Position numbers and translations under genes: made by a program
NCBI GenBank assembly: GCA_964392775.1
Contig: CAYMRD010000011.1
Location: 1-64,000 of the forward strand
DNA length: 64,000 nucleotides
Reading direction: 5' to 3'
Origin: UKL13-3 sp964392775
GTDB taxonomy: Bacteria; Bacteroidota; Bacteroidia; UKL13-3
Notes under the pieces: generated by a model
What the model saw: the letters and a program-made list of their open reading frames with translations, nothing else
Database searches by the model: none
What the model was told of the DNA's origin: nothing
Part shown: positions 1 to 7,984 of the stretch, one piece after another
Numbering within the stretch: position 1 is the first letter of the stretch
Layout: each line of letters starts with the position of its first letter

Positions 1-64
1 AAATAAGAACCCAAGGAAATGTATTTCGTAAAAAACTGCTGAAACAATAATGTAATACCATTTT

Positions 65-111
65 GATTTATTAAACAACCAACTTCTAAAAAGGTGGTTG
101 TTTAATAAATC
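65..111. terminator. 17-bp perfect inverted repeat, terminator-like
   Basis: The arms at 65-81 and 95-111 are exact reverse complements (17 bp) around a 13-nt loop. Such a stem would fold strongly in RNA on either strand. No long T tract follows on the + strand, so it may be a bidirectional transcription barrier or a small mobile hairpin rather than a classical terminator. It lies directly upstream of the broken regulator relic at 120-338. Confidence 0.5.
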
Positions 112-119
112 TTGGGAAT

Positions 120-338
120 GCCTTTCAGATACCTAAACATTTTCGATCCGGAGTGTTGTTGGAAGAGGCGAGAACCAAACTTGGTATGACACAAGAATAA
201 CTTGTTGACAAATGCGGAACAAATAAATCCTACATTTCACGCATAGAAAATAATTCTTCAGACATCAGACTCTCAATACTTATGAAAAGTATTCAACAAG
301 GACTTGGCAGACACTTAAAATGGACTTTTGAACTATGA
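120..338 (+). pseudogene. Broken XRE-family HTH regulator (HigA-like antitoxin relic)
   Basis: Read in one frame from about 120, the translation carries the signature of an XRE helix-turn-helix: LLEEARTKLGMTQE, then LVDKCGTNKSYISRIENN, then a short tail ending at TGA 336-338. An in-frame TAA at 198-200 interrupts it inside the first helices, exactly where relatives read TQEELA or TQEQL. There is no good start codon upstream. The intact pattern resembles antitoxins of the HigA/XRE group and small DNA-binding regulators. No intact toxin partner is visible, though the window edge cuts off the upstream side. It is either a pseudogene or a sequencing error at one codon; the missing start favours decay. 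Residue conservation after the stop suggests recent inactivation. Confidence 0.65.
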
Positions 339-339
339 A

Positions 340-1086
340 CTACTCCTTGTAAATATCTTTGAGTTCCACCGATTTGGTGTCTTTCTTTTTCATTCTCAGG
401 TTCAGCAGTTCAACACCTATCGAAAATGCCATGGCAAAATACACATATCCTTTTGGCACTTCGTATCCAAGCGCCTGCGCTCCCAGCAACACTCCAATCA
501 TCAGCAAAAAGGCCAAAGCCAGCAATTTTACACTCGGATGTTTGTCGATGAATTTGGCAATGGCAGCCGAGAAGAACAACATGATGACCATTGAAATAAC
601 CACAGCCAATATCATAATCGGCAGGTCTTTAGCCAAACCCACCGCAGTGATAATCGAGTCGAATGAGAATACGATATCAATCAGGATTACCTGAAACACT
701 ACATTCCAAAATGTTGGTTTAACACGGGCCTTAGCCTCGGGCTCATTGGCTTCCAGCAGCTCAAATATTTCGAGTGTACTTTTATAAATAAGGAAAAGTC
801 CTCCTGCCATCAGAATAATACTTCTCCAGCTAATGGGTACATTAAAGAAGGTTGCAATCGGATGCACCATGTCGTGAACAATATGACTGATAAAACTCAA
901 GAGCACGATTCTGATAAATAAAGCCAGAAACAAGCCCAGACGTCTTGCTTTATTTTGATTGCGACCCTCAAGCCGCGAGGTAACCAGTGAAATGAAAATA
1001 ACATTGTCAATTCCAAGCACAATTTCCATCACCGTAAGGGTAATAAGAGATAACCATGCTTCTGGTTGCAGAAATAGTTGGAACAT
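340..1086 (-). CDS. TerC family integral membrane protein
   Basis: A 248-residue polytopic inner-membrane protein of the TerC family (tellurite resistance/metal homeostasis group, related to E. coli YgdQ/YoaE without the CBS domains). The family's acidic intramembrane motifs are visible: E21 and GIDNV at 25-29, and SFDS at 141-144. About seven hydrophobic segments alternate with short loops, and a charged cytoplasmic stretch lies near 111-124. Family members are proposed to export metal ions such as manganese, but the substrate of this one cannot be read from sequence. A promoter-like TATATTTG (minus strand, 1108-1115) precedes the ATG by about 21 nt. The 3' end abuts the XRE relic. Confidence 0.85.
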   Translation of the reverse strand: MFQLFLQPEAWLSLITLTVMEIVLGIDNVIFISLVTSRLEGRNQNKARRLGLFLALFIRIVLLSFISHIVHDMVHPIATFFNVPISWRSIILMAGGLFLIYKSTLEIFELLEANEPEAKARVKPTFWNVVFQVILIDIVFSFDSIITAVGLAKDLPIMILAVVISMVIMLFFSAAIAKFIDKHPSVKLLALAFLLMIGVLLGAQALGYEVPKGYVYFAMAFSIGVELLNLRMKKKDTKSVELKDIYKE

Positions 1087-1107
1087 GCTTTAGGTAAAGT
1101 TTGGGTG

Positions 1108-1115
1108 CAAATATA
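1108..1115 (-). promoter_or_regulatory. -7 promoter element TATATTTG for the TerC gene
   Basis: This is a perfect match on the minus strand to the Bacteroidota -7 consensus TAnnTTTG. It lies about 21 nt upstream of the TerC start codon, which leaves a short leader. Confidence 0.6.
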
Positions 1116-1131
1116 GAAGTTTAAGAGGATA

Positions 1132-2046
1132 TTATTTCAAGCGCTGATTCACATGGTTTTGATAAAGTTGTACAACGGCTTCCCACTCATCGGGATGATA
1201 CCAATGTTCAGGGGCTTCTTTTTTAAACCACGTGAGCTGGCGTTTGGCAAAGTTGCGGGTATGTTGTTTGATGAGGTTGATGGCTGTGGGCAGGTCGTGT
1301 TTGCCATCCAGGTATTCAAACAGTTCAGTATAGCCAACGGTTTGCAAAGCGTATTCATTGCGTAATGTTTGCACGCTTTTTACTTCATCCAGTAAACCTT
1401 GCTCCATCATTATGTCCACACGTTTGTTGATGTGCTCGTACAATTGTTCGCGCGGTAAATTGAGTACCACATTGATGGTTGTAAAATGGCGGGGTTGTTT
1501 GCTGAATCTGGGTACAAATCCTTGCTGACAGGCTTGGGCCACTTCAATGGCCCGCATTACCCGTTGAGGATTTTGAATTTCTGTTTTGCTGTAACGCTCA
1601 GGATCCATGTATTGGAGTTTTGCTTGCAAGGCAGTCAATCCTTCCTGTTCAAACAATGTATTTAATTCCGCTCTCAGGGTTTCATCGGCTCCCGGCATAT
1701 CATCCAGCCCTTCAATCAGCGCTTTTACATATAAGCCTGACCCGCCCACAGCAACCACCACATCATGTGTAACAAATAATTCATTGAGTTTGGCGATGGC
1801 TTCGCGCTCAAAATCTCCGGCACTGTAAGTTTGGGTAATAGGTAAATGCCCGATAAAATGATGCGGAACTTCGGCCAACTCTTCGGTTGAAGGTTTGGCC
1901 GTTCCGATGCTGATTTCTTTGTAAAACTGCCTTGAGTCGGCTGAGATAATTTCGGTATTCAAAGCCTTAGCCACACGAATAGCCAAGGCTGTTTTGCCTA
2001 CAGCCGTGGGACCTAAAATGCATAAAAGAGTTTTGTCTGATGCCAT
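1132..2046 (-). CDS. miaA: tRNA dimethylallyltransferase MiaA
   Basis: Transfers a dimethylallyl group from DMAPP to N6 of A37 in tRNAs reading UNN codons. This is the first step of ms2i6A formation and improves reading-frame maintenance. The 304 residues match the family's usual length. The P-loop GPTAVGKT spans residues 12-19, and ADSRQFY follows near 36-42, a conserved substrate-binding segment. The ATG overlaps the stop of the upstream mpl gene by one base (TAATG at 2046), so the two are translationally coupled in one minus-strand operon. No domain is missing. Confidence 0.95.
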   Translation of the reverse strand: MASDKTLLCILGPTAVGKTALAIRVAKALNTEIISADSRQFYKEISIGTAKPSTEELAEVPHHFIGHLPITQTYSAGDFEREAIAKLNELFVTHDVVVAVGGSGLYVKALIEGLDDMPGADETLRAELNTLFEQEGLTALQAKLQYMDPERYSKTEIQNPQRVMRAIEVAQACQQGFVPRFSKQPRHFTTINVVLNLPREQLYEHINKRVDIMMEQGLLDEVKSVQTLRNEYALQTVGYTELFEYLDGKHDLPTAINLIKQHTRNFAKRQLTWFKKEAPEHWYHPDEWEAVVQLYQNHVNQRLK

Positions 2047-3383
2047 TACTCAAACCGGGTATCCATGCCGTCAAAGGTACCACTGCTCATCAACAAAACA
2101 TTCTCTTTGCCTGTGTAATGTGCATCCAGATACTTCCGCAGCTCGTTTTTGTCGCTGAACACCTTTACACCTTCACCAAAATTTTGTGCAACCTCGGCTT
2201 CATCCAGCATGGGCATCTTTTTCATTTCCAACGCATGTTTACTGAACAACACTGCTTTTACATCGGCCTGTTGCATGCTGTTGCTGTACTGAGGTAAAAA
2301 GGATTTGTTCAGGCTGCTGAATGTATGCAGCTCATAAGCGGCAATCAGTTTACGTTCGGGATACAAACTCTTAACTGCTTCAACCGTTGCTTTTAGTTTT
2401 GAAGGTGCATGAGCAAAGTCGCGGTACACGATGGAAGTATCAGTATGGCTGATTGTTTCGAGTCGTTTGGCAGTACCTTTAAAATGCTGAATGGCTTCCC
2501 AGAATTGTGTTTCAGATATTCCTGCTTCGATACAGGCAAACTTGGCGGCCATCATATTTTGGAGGTTGTGTTTGCCAAATACCCGGAGCGCTATTTCGGC
2601 CCCATTGATAGTAACATACGTGATTCCGTTTCTGATTTCGTTTTGTGGCGTAATATAGGGGATGAGTCGCGAAGCAACGGGTGTGTTTTCGCAAACGCGG
2701 GCCACCTCAGCATCTTCTTTGCAGTAAATCAACGCACCACCGGCAGGAAGTTCTTTGATAAAAGTTTCGAACTGCTCTACATAATTTTCATAGGTAGGAA
2801 ACACATTGATATGATCCCATGCAATACCGGTGATGATGCCTACATCTGCTTTGTATATATGAAACTTAGGCCGGGGGTCGAGGGCTGAGTTGAGGTATTC
2901 ATCACCTTCAAATACGGCAATCGTACTGTTTTCGCTGATGCCCACCATGGTATCGAATCCGTCAATCAAACTGCCCACAAGGTAATCGAAGTTGAAGTTG
3001 TGGTATTTAAGCACAAACAAAATCATGGCGGTGGTGCTGGTTTTGCCATGGCTGCCACCAATTACAATACGCTTTTTATTTTTGCTTTGCTCGTACATAT
3101 ACTCAGGGAAGGAGTATATCTTCAATCCAAGCTCCTGAGCTTTTATCAATTCAGGATTTTCTTTGCGCGCATGCATTCCCAATACGATTGCATCAATGCC
3201 GGGTGTGATATTGTGTACGTCCCAGCCAATGGATGAAGGCAATAAACCTGCTGAGGCCAAACGCGATTTGGCAGGCTCATAAATCTCATCATCCGAACCC
3301 GTAACAGTAAAGCCTTTATGGTGCAGATCCAGAGCAAGGTTGTGCATTACAGCTCCTCCGATTGATATAAAATGTACGCGCAT
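2046..3383 (-). CDS. mpl: Mur ligase family protein, probable UDP-MurNAc:L-Ala-gamma-D-Glu-mDAP ligase (Mpl)
   Basis: An ATP-dependent Mur ligase of 445 residues. The order is an N-terminal Rossmann-like UDP-sugar binding domain (MRVHFISIGG), the ATP-binding loop GGSHGKTSTTA at about 109-119, a central domain with FEGDEY, and a C-terminal ligase domain with RDFAHAP. Mpl attaches recycled murein tripeptide to UDP-MurNAc in the cytoplasm. Its N-terminus resembles MurC, but the AVMHNLALDL pattern and VFEGDEY follow Mpl rather than MurC. The gene is first in the mpl-miaA operon. Whether this protein uses the tripeptide or acts as a MurC-like enzyme is inferred from resemblance alone. Confidence 0.85.
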   Translation of the reverse strand: MRVHFISIGGAVMHNLALDLHHKGFTVTGSDDEIYEPAKSRLASAGLLPSSIGWDVHNITPGIDAIVLGMHARKENPELIKAQELGLKIYSFPEYMYEQSKNKKRIVIGGSHGKTSTTAMILFVLKYHNFNFDYLVGSLIDGFDTMVGISENSTIAVFEGDEYLNSALDPRPKFHIYKADVGIITGIAWDHINVFPTYENYVEQFETFIKELPAGGALIYCKEDAEVARVCENTPVASRLIPYITPQNEIRNGITYVTINGAEIALRVFGKHNLQNMMAAKFACIEAGISETQFWEAIQHFKGTAKRLETISHTDTSIVYRDFAHAPSKLKATVEAVKSLYPERKLIAAYELHTFSSLNKSFLPQYSNSMQQADVKAVLFSKHALEMKKMPMLDEAEVAQNFGEGVKVFSDKNELRKYLDAHYTGKENVLLMSSGTFDGMDTRFE

Positions 3384-3496
3384 AGTTTAGTTGTAAAGAA
3401 TGGTTGCAAGGTAGGAGTGGTTCGGTTTTGGGTAAGCATCATTTTATAAACAATTAAACAGGTATGTATTTTAAACTGAAACGGGTATTATTGAAC

Positions 3497-4039
3497 ATGC
3501 GAAGTGCTTCAAAACTATACTTGGCTATTGTATTAGCAGTGTCAATAGCAGTATCATCATGCCAGCCGGATGATGAACCTTTTGTTGAGGAAACTGTGCC
3601 TCAACCTGCTGCCTATACGTTTACCGCAAAACTGGGCGGGAGTAACTGGAGCGGTGTGCAGAATTTGAGTCTGTTAGTTAAAAACAGTTCGGGGGCACCT
3701 TCCAAGGAAATGCGAATCAGTGCAAATTCATCTGACGGAAAGCTGTTAACGCTCATACTGGCCGACCATTCAACAGGTGTTGGGGGAGATGGTATTGCCG
3801 TAAAAACGTATTCGTTGCAGGCCAACGGAAGCGGGGATGCTACATTTTTGCATGTGAACACCAATACCAATAAAACATATATCGGAGCTTACGGAACAGT
3901 AACCATTACCCAAAGTGATGATGCCAATAAAAAATTAACCGGAACGTTTTCATGTACCTTGTATCAGGGGCCGGGTGATACCCTCAAAGTTACCAATGGA
4001 ATCATTACCAATTTACCCTACGATATAACCGAACAATAA
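3497..4039 (+). CDS. Putative lipoprotein, DUF6252-like
   Basis: From the ATG at 3497 (residue 12 of the longest frame) the protein begins with a compact lipoprotein signal: MRSASKLYLA, a hydrophobic core, then the lipobox AVSSC with a predicted lipidated Cys. This start gives a signal peptide of normal length, whereas the longer frame from 3464 would add 11 residues of little use. The mature part is a beta-rich domain of about 160 residues starting YTFTAKLGGSNWSG. It resembles Bacteroidota DUF6252 lipoproteins, which have no known function. The next gene follows after one base, so the pair is probably co-transcribed. Confidence 0.75.
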   Translation: MRSASKLYLAIVLAVSIAVSSCQPDDEPFVEETVPQPAAYTFTAKLGGSNWSGVQNLSLLVKNSSGAPSKEMRISANSSDGKLLTLILADHSTGVGGDGIAVKTYSLQANGSGDATFLHVNTNTNKTYIGAYGTVTITQSDDANKKLTGTFSCTLYQGPGDTLKVTNGIITNLPYDITEQ

Positions 4040-4040
4040 T

Positions 4041-4718
4041 ATGAGAACTGCATTGATTGCCGGAGCAAGCGGTATGGTTGGCAAGGCCTGTTTATACGAA
4101 TTGTTAGAGTCAGAGGCGTACAGCAGGGTAACTGCTTTGGTTCGCAAGCCCATTCCTCTTAAACATCATAAGCTGCACCAGTTGGTTGTTGATTTTGATA
4201 ATCTTTCGGCTTTCAGCGAAGAGCTGTTTGCCAACGATGTGTACTGTTGCTTGGGCACAACCATCAAAGCAGCAGGTTCTCAGGAGAATTTTAAAAAGGT
4301 GGATTATGAATATCCGCTGGAGCTTGCCCGTATCACCAAACAAAATGGGGCGGATACTTTTTTATTCATCAGCAGTATGGGGGCCAATGCGCAATCCTCC
4401 ATTTTTTACAGCAGGGTAAAAGGGGAGGTGGAGCAGGCAATTGAAGCTGTCGGGTTTTTATCCTTCATGGTATTCCGACCTTCTTTATTGCTGGGCAATC
4501 GAGCCGAGTTTCGGTTGGGTGAGCAAATTGCCAAAATAATTGTGCGGGCTACAGGTTGGATGTTTGTGGGGCCTCTCAAAAAATACAAAGCCATCCCTGC
4601 ATCAATTGTAGCTAAGGCGATGCTACATGCTGCTGGCATTGCCAATCAAAAAGGTAAGAAGGTTTATTTTAATGATGCCTTGTTTAAACTTGCCGAAACG
4701 TATTCTAAGAAATTATAA
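4041..4718 (+). CDS. NAD(P)-binding oxidoreductase, HTATIP2/TIP30-like SDR
   Basis: A 225-residue atypical short-chain dehydrogenase. The N-terminal Rossmann motif is GASGMVG (residues 8-14), a VYCCLGTT strand follows near 71-78, and the catalytic-type YxxxK appears as YSRVKGE. The C-terminal FRPSLLLG segment is typical of the HTATIP2/NmrA-like branch found widely in Bacteroidota. The substrate is unknown. It sits one base after the lipoprotein gene and is followed by a rho-independent terminator at 4741, closing a two-gene unit. Confidence 0.8.
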   Translation: MRTALIAGASGMVGKACLYELLESEAYSRVTALVRKPIPLKHHKLHQLVVDFDNLSAFSEELFANDVYCCLGTTIKAAGSQENFKKVDYEYPLELARITKQNGADTFLFISSMGANAQSSIFYSRVKGEVEQAIEAVGFLSFMVFRPSLLLGNRAEFRLGEQIAKIIVRATGWMFVGPLKKYKAIPASIVAKAMLHAAGIANQKGKKVYFNDALFKLAETYSKKL

Positions 4719-4740
4719 AAAAGCGACCAGTCAGGTATGA

Positions 4741-4766
4741 GCGGAAGAGAAATCTTCCGCTTTTTT
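4741..4766 (+). terminator. Rho-independent terminator after the SDR gene
   Basis: The stem GCGGAAGA/TCTTCCGC closes a GAAA loop and is followed by six T residues on the + strand, 22 nt after the stop of the oxidoreductase. Confidence 0.85.
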
Positions 4767-4797
4767 GCCGTGCTTTATACTTTATAAAGTATGTTTC

Positions 4798-7404
4798 TTA
4801 GTTTGTCAGTAACAACTTGCTTTGGAACACCGTTCCACCGTTGCTTATTTTTACAAAGTACATTCCGCGCTGCTTGTCGGTCATGTCAAGTTTGATATGT
4901 TGTGAGGCATCTGTGCGCGTGTTTTCATCAAACACGATCTTACCGGCAATATCAAATACGGTTACCTGAGCTTCTTTCAACTGATCGGGCATTATTATGG
5001 TTACAATTCCCTGTGTTGGGTTCGGACTGAGTTCAATGTAGCGTGCCAGATTTTGCACATCAGTTAACCCTACTACTCCCTCAGGAATTGCAAATGAAGC
5101 AACACCATCGGTTACAGAGTTGGATGAACCCTGATTTGCACCATATCCCAATCCTCTGCGCGCAAATGTGTTCCACAGCAAATCGTGGTTTGCTCCGCCA
5201 TAACGAATGCTGTCTGCTTTGATAATAGCATCACGGGCATCAACAAACCCGGGACGGCACGGTTGCAGTTTCAGTCCGTCAATCACCAGCTGAATCGCCA
5301 TATTGTTCCCACCGGTTCCATTATACACATCGGCATCAAAACCATGTTTTTGCACCATATTCCAAAACATATCCCATAACATGGTACACCAAACTGTTCC
5401 CACATAATGAACCCCCTTGTTGTTTCTGATATAGTTATAAGTCATAGGATTCACCTTCATTGAGGTAGAATATCTGTAATCTCTGATACCCAAAGCAGTA
5501 GGTGATTGGTTGTTTACAAAGGTGGCCATGCCTCTTGCATAGGTTCCGCTGTCACCGGGTTTAGCGGTAAGTGCCAATGCAAAGAAGTCACTCCAGCCCT
5601 CTCCGCCTTGTTCTGCATTTGAAAGGCAGTTGGAATTGGCCGGACCACCTGTTAAGCGGGTAGAAATTCCATGACCATATTCATGGACGATTACTCCGTT
5701 ATCAAAATCGCTGTCATAGGCTTTAACTGTCGGTAACCCTTTGATGGTTGCCACAACAGTATCACCGTTGCTCATAGCTGATCTGATTTTTGCTCCATCG
5801 GTTGAGCCTACCACTACAGATGGGATAATGATGTTTGAATTGAATCCGGTTAGAGCGGAGGTTGATGTTGATGTATTAATTACAATCACGGCTATGGCTC
5901 CCGCATTTTGAGCATTCAATACCTTTTGAGTATTCGTACAGGTACCACCTCTTTGAATCAATGCGATATTTCCGGCCAGCTCTGATGCATTAATCAGGGG
6001 ATTACAACCCAGCGTATCGGCTGTCGAAGAATCTCTTACCCAAACAACTCTTGCCGTAATATCCGGAAAACGTTTGGAACCAAAGTTAGACAGGGTTACA
6101 GTATAGCTTCCATTTGATACAGGCGAATTGGTTATTACCATTTTAGGTGTGGTAACCGGAGTAACAGGCCATAAATACATCTGCATTCTTCCGCTTTGGC
6201 CATCTGCGGGAGTGCTGAAATTAGCGTTGCTTGTACCATTGCCATCCTGAGCCTCTGCCAGCACCTGATCGTTGGCTAATCCTCCTTTACCGTAATTATT
6301 TCGTTGAAAATTACCCGATGTTTCGTTAAATCCGTACTGGTAAAAAATATCATGAATGGTATTGTTCCAGTAAAACAAATTGGTAATAGATGCATCCAAA
6401 TATGAATTGGGGTTCATCCAGGTGCTGTCTATCGGAAAATCAAACACCATGCTGTCACCTCCATTCGGACTGTATCCGTTTATATTATTACCGGCCAGAG
6501 TATCTTCTTTGGCAAAAACATTATTGCCTCGTGTGGTTTTGTACTCGGCACCTGCAACACCATCCGTATCATGCCAGCCATAAGGCGATGCTGTCGCGTT
6601 CTCCTGTCCGCTTACCATTGCCCGGACTCCATGATTCGGGCTTTCAACAGGGAGTGGGAACACATTGTAAACAGGTGCATTTGCTTTTTTTGCATGTGTG
6701 TGATTCAATGCCGAGGAAACCAATGATTCGCTCATCATAGTAGCTGTAGATGCATCATGATTAAATGACTGCGGTGATACGGAACAGTGGGTTGTCCAGT
6801 TGTTCTTTTCAAGCACTTCTCCGTTTAATGCATTCACACGAACATTCCACCAGTCGTTGGTTGTTTTGTTATATACTTCCACGTTGTACGAAAGCTTCAA
6901 ACCTTCTTCCGTGTTTACATAAAACAGCTTCGCTTTAACAGGTTCGGGCGACACATTGGCATCCATAAATGCCACCTGGTTGTGCTGCATTGGAACATCA
7001 CCCTTGTTCAATACAGGCTGGAGATTCATTTCCACTTCATTTCCTGCTGATGTTAACGCTGCCGAAACGCCAATTGACGGTACCATTGTGTTAATCTTAG
7101 AAAGTGCATCGGGCACAAAAGCATTCTGGATACTGATAAGATTACCGGCTTTGTTAATATGCATGGATGAGTTTGCATTAAAAATTTCAATCCCATTTAC
7201 AACCTGACGCAGGTATATATGTGTTACACCAATATGCTGATCGGTATATTGATCGGTAATAATTATATCCTGAATATCGGAAGAGGAGAGATTAAACTCT
7301 TGTGCTTTTTGCGCATACCACTCCTTAACTGCTGAAACGGTGTATTGTGCATACGCTGCAGACACTGTTAGAAACACTATTGCCAATAATGTTATTTTCT
7401 TCAT
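4798..7404 (-). CDS. Secreted M36 (fungalysin-type) zinc metalloprotease with T9SS sorting domain
   Basis: Starting at the ATG at 7404 (residue 10 of the longer frame), the protein has a classical signal peptide MKKITLLAIVFLTVSAAYA. A propeptide of the FTP type follows, then the M36 catalytic domain. It includes the zinc motif HEYGH (first His codon 5685-5683) and the downstream EQGGEGWSD segment carrying the third ligand. A PA (protease-associated) domain with GNIALIQRGGTC is inserted before the catalytic helix. The last 75 residues (LSPNPTQG to KLLLTN) form a T9SS type A sorting domain, so export across the outer membrane by T9SS and sortase-type anchoring or release are expected. It is transcribed alone on the minus strand. 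Confidence 0.92.
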   Translation of the reverse strand: MKKITLLAIVFLTVSAAYAQYTVSAVKEWYAQKAQEFNLSSSDIQDIIITDQYTDQHIGVTHIYLRQVVNGIEIFNANSSMHINKAGNLISIQNAFVPDALSKINTMVPSIGVSAALTSAGNEVEMNLQPVLNKGDVPMQHNQVAFMDANVSPEPVKAKLFYVNTEEGLKLSYNVEVYNKTTNDWWNVRVNALNGEVLEKNNWTTHCSVSPQSFNHDASTATMMSESLVSSALNHTHAKKANAPVYNVFPLPVESPNHGVRAMVSGQENATASPYGWHDTDGVAGAEYKTTRGNNVFAKEDTLAGNNINGYSPNGGDSMVFDFPIDSTWMNPNSYLDASITNLFYWNNTIHDIFYQYGFNETSGNFQRNNYGKGGLANDQVLAEAQDGNGTSNANFSTPADGQSGRMQMYLWPVTPVTTPKMVITNSPVSNGSYTVTLSNFGSKRFPDITARVVWVRDSSTADTLGCNPLINASELAGNIALIQRGGTCTNTQKVLNAQNAGAIAVIVINTSTSTSALTGFNSNIIIPSVVVGSTDGAKIRSAMSNGDTVVATIKGLPTVKAYDSDFDNGVIVHEYGHGISTRLTGGPANSNCLSNAEQGGEGWSDFFALALTAKPGDSGTYARGMATFVNNQSPTALGIRDYRYSTSMKVNPMTYNYIRNNKGVHYVGTVWCTMLWDMFWNMVQKHGFDADVYNGTGGNNMAIQLVIDGLKLQPCRPGFVDARDAIIKADSIRYGGANHDLLWNTFARRGLGYGANQGSSNSVTDGVASFAIPEGVVGLTDVQNLARYIELSPNPTQGIVTIIMPDQLKEAQVTVFDIAGKIVFDENTRTDASQHIKLDMTDKQRGMYFVKISNGGTVFQSKLLLTN

Positions 7405-7450
7405 TTTATTATTTTTCAAAGTTTGTGGCAACTACGTGTTTATGCCGACA

Positions 7451-7492
7451 TAAAAAAGAAAAGTCCGAATGGTTTCATAAAACCAATCAGAC
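7451..7492 (-). terminator. Rho-independent terminator (minus strand) after the small ORF at 7517
   Basis: The near-perfect arms at 7463-7475 and 7480-7492 form a 13-bp stem. On the minus strand it is followed by a T-rich run (the A-rich 7452-7462 on +). It ends the 7517-7822 transcript just before the M36 protease promoter region. Confidence 0.75.
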
Positions 7493-7516
7493 TCTTCAAG
7501 AAACAAATTTATTTAA

Positions 7517-7822
7517 CTAAAAAAATTCAACTGAAAGATTCAGGTGAATATTCCGGTACAAAGAGTATTGATTGGCTGCATTGTGGAGTACGTCAGCAGC
7601 TCCTTGCTTAAAGGATAAACCCATGTTCGAAAGGGCATACGACAATTGTTCCAGTTTATCGGCAGTGGTTTGGATGGTAAAACGCAACACATCTCCCGGT
7701 ATATGCGTAATATCAATTACCTTACCGATGCTGTTTGTTGCAGCCTGTTCTACTGCACTGATTAAATCGCTTCCCTGCGAAGCCGAAAGCGCCTCAATGG
7801 ATAGTTTTACGGTTTCTGTCAT
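7517..7822 (-). CDS. Small conserved-looking hypothetical protein
   Basis: I do not recognise the family. From the ATG at 7822 the product is 101 residues, beginning MTETVKLSIEALSASQGSD. The longer frame from 7849 would prepend FYLLILRI, which fits neither a signal peptide nor the fold. The composition is soluble, with predicted beta-alpha-beta-beta-alpha-beta alternation (KLSIEAL, SDLISAVEQAA, VIDITHI, LRFTIQT, KLEQLSYALSNMG, NIHLNLSVEFF). That would suit a small ferredoxin-like or ACT-like domain, but this is an inference from pattern alone. It has its own terminator at 7451-7492. The 7823-7984 gap upstream holds a weak hairpin near 7900 and nothing else I can name. Confidence 0.6.
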   Translation of the reverse strand: MTETVKLSIEALSASQGSDLISAVEQAATNSIGKVIDITHIPGDVLRFTIQTTADKLEQLSYALSNMGLSFKQGAADVLHNAANQYSLYRNIHLNLSVEFF

Positions 7823-7984
7823 GATTCTTAATATTAAAAGGTAAAACAATTACACCCTTCAAGGTGCCAAACTTATTGCAATCCAAAAGATAATACAGAA
7901 TATGTTGTGGGTTGCAACATGCAAGATAGGCTTTTTTGTCCAAAAAATATTAATAAACGTTAAATCAGGATTAAGAAACTCATA

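Noticed and set aside
328..694. Plus-strand open frames across the TerC gene
   Set aside because: They are antisense shadows of a clear TerC-family membrane protein and show no domain of their own.
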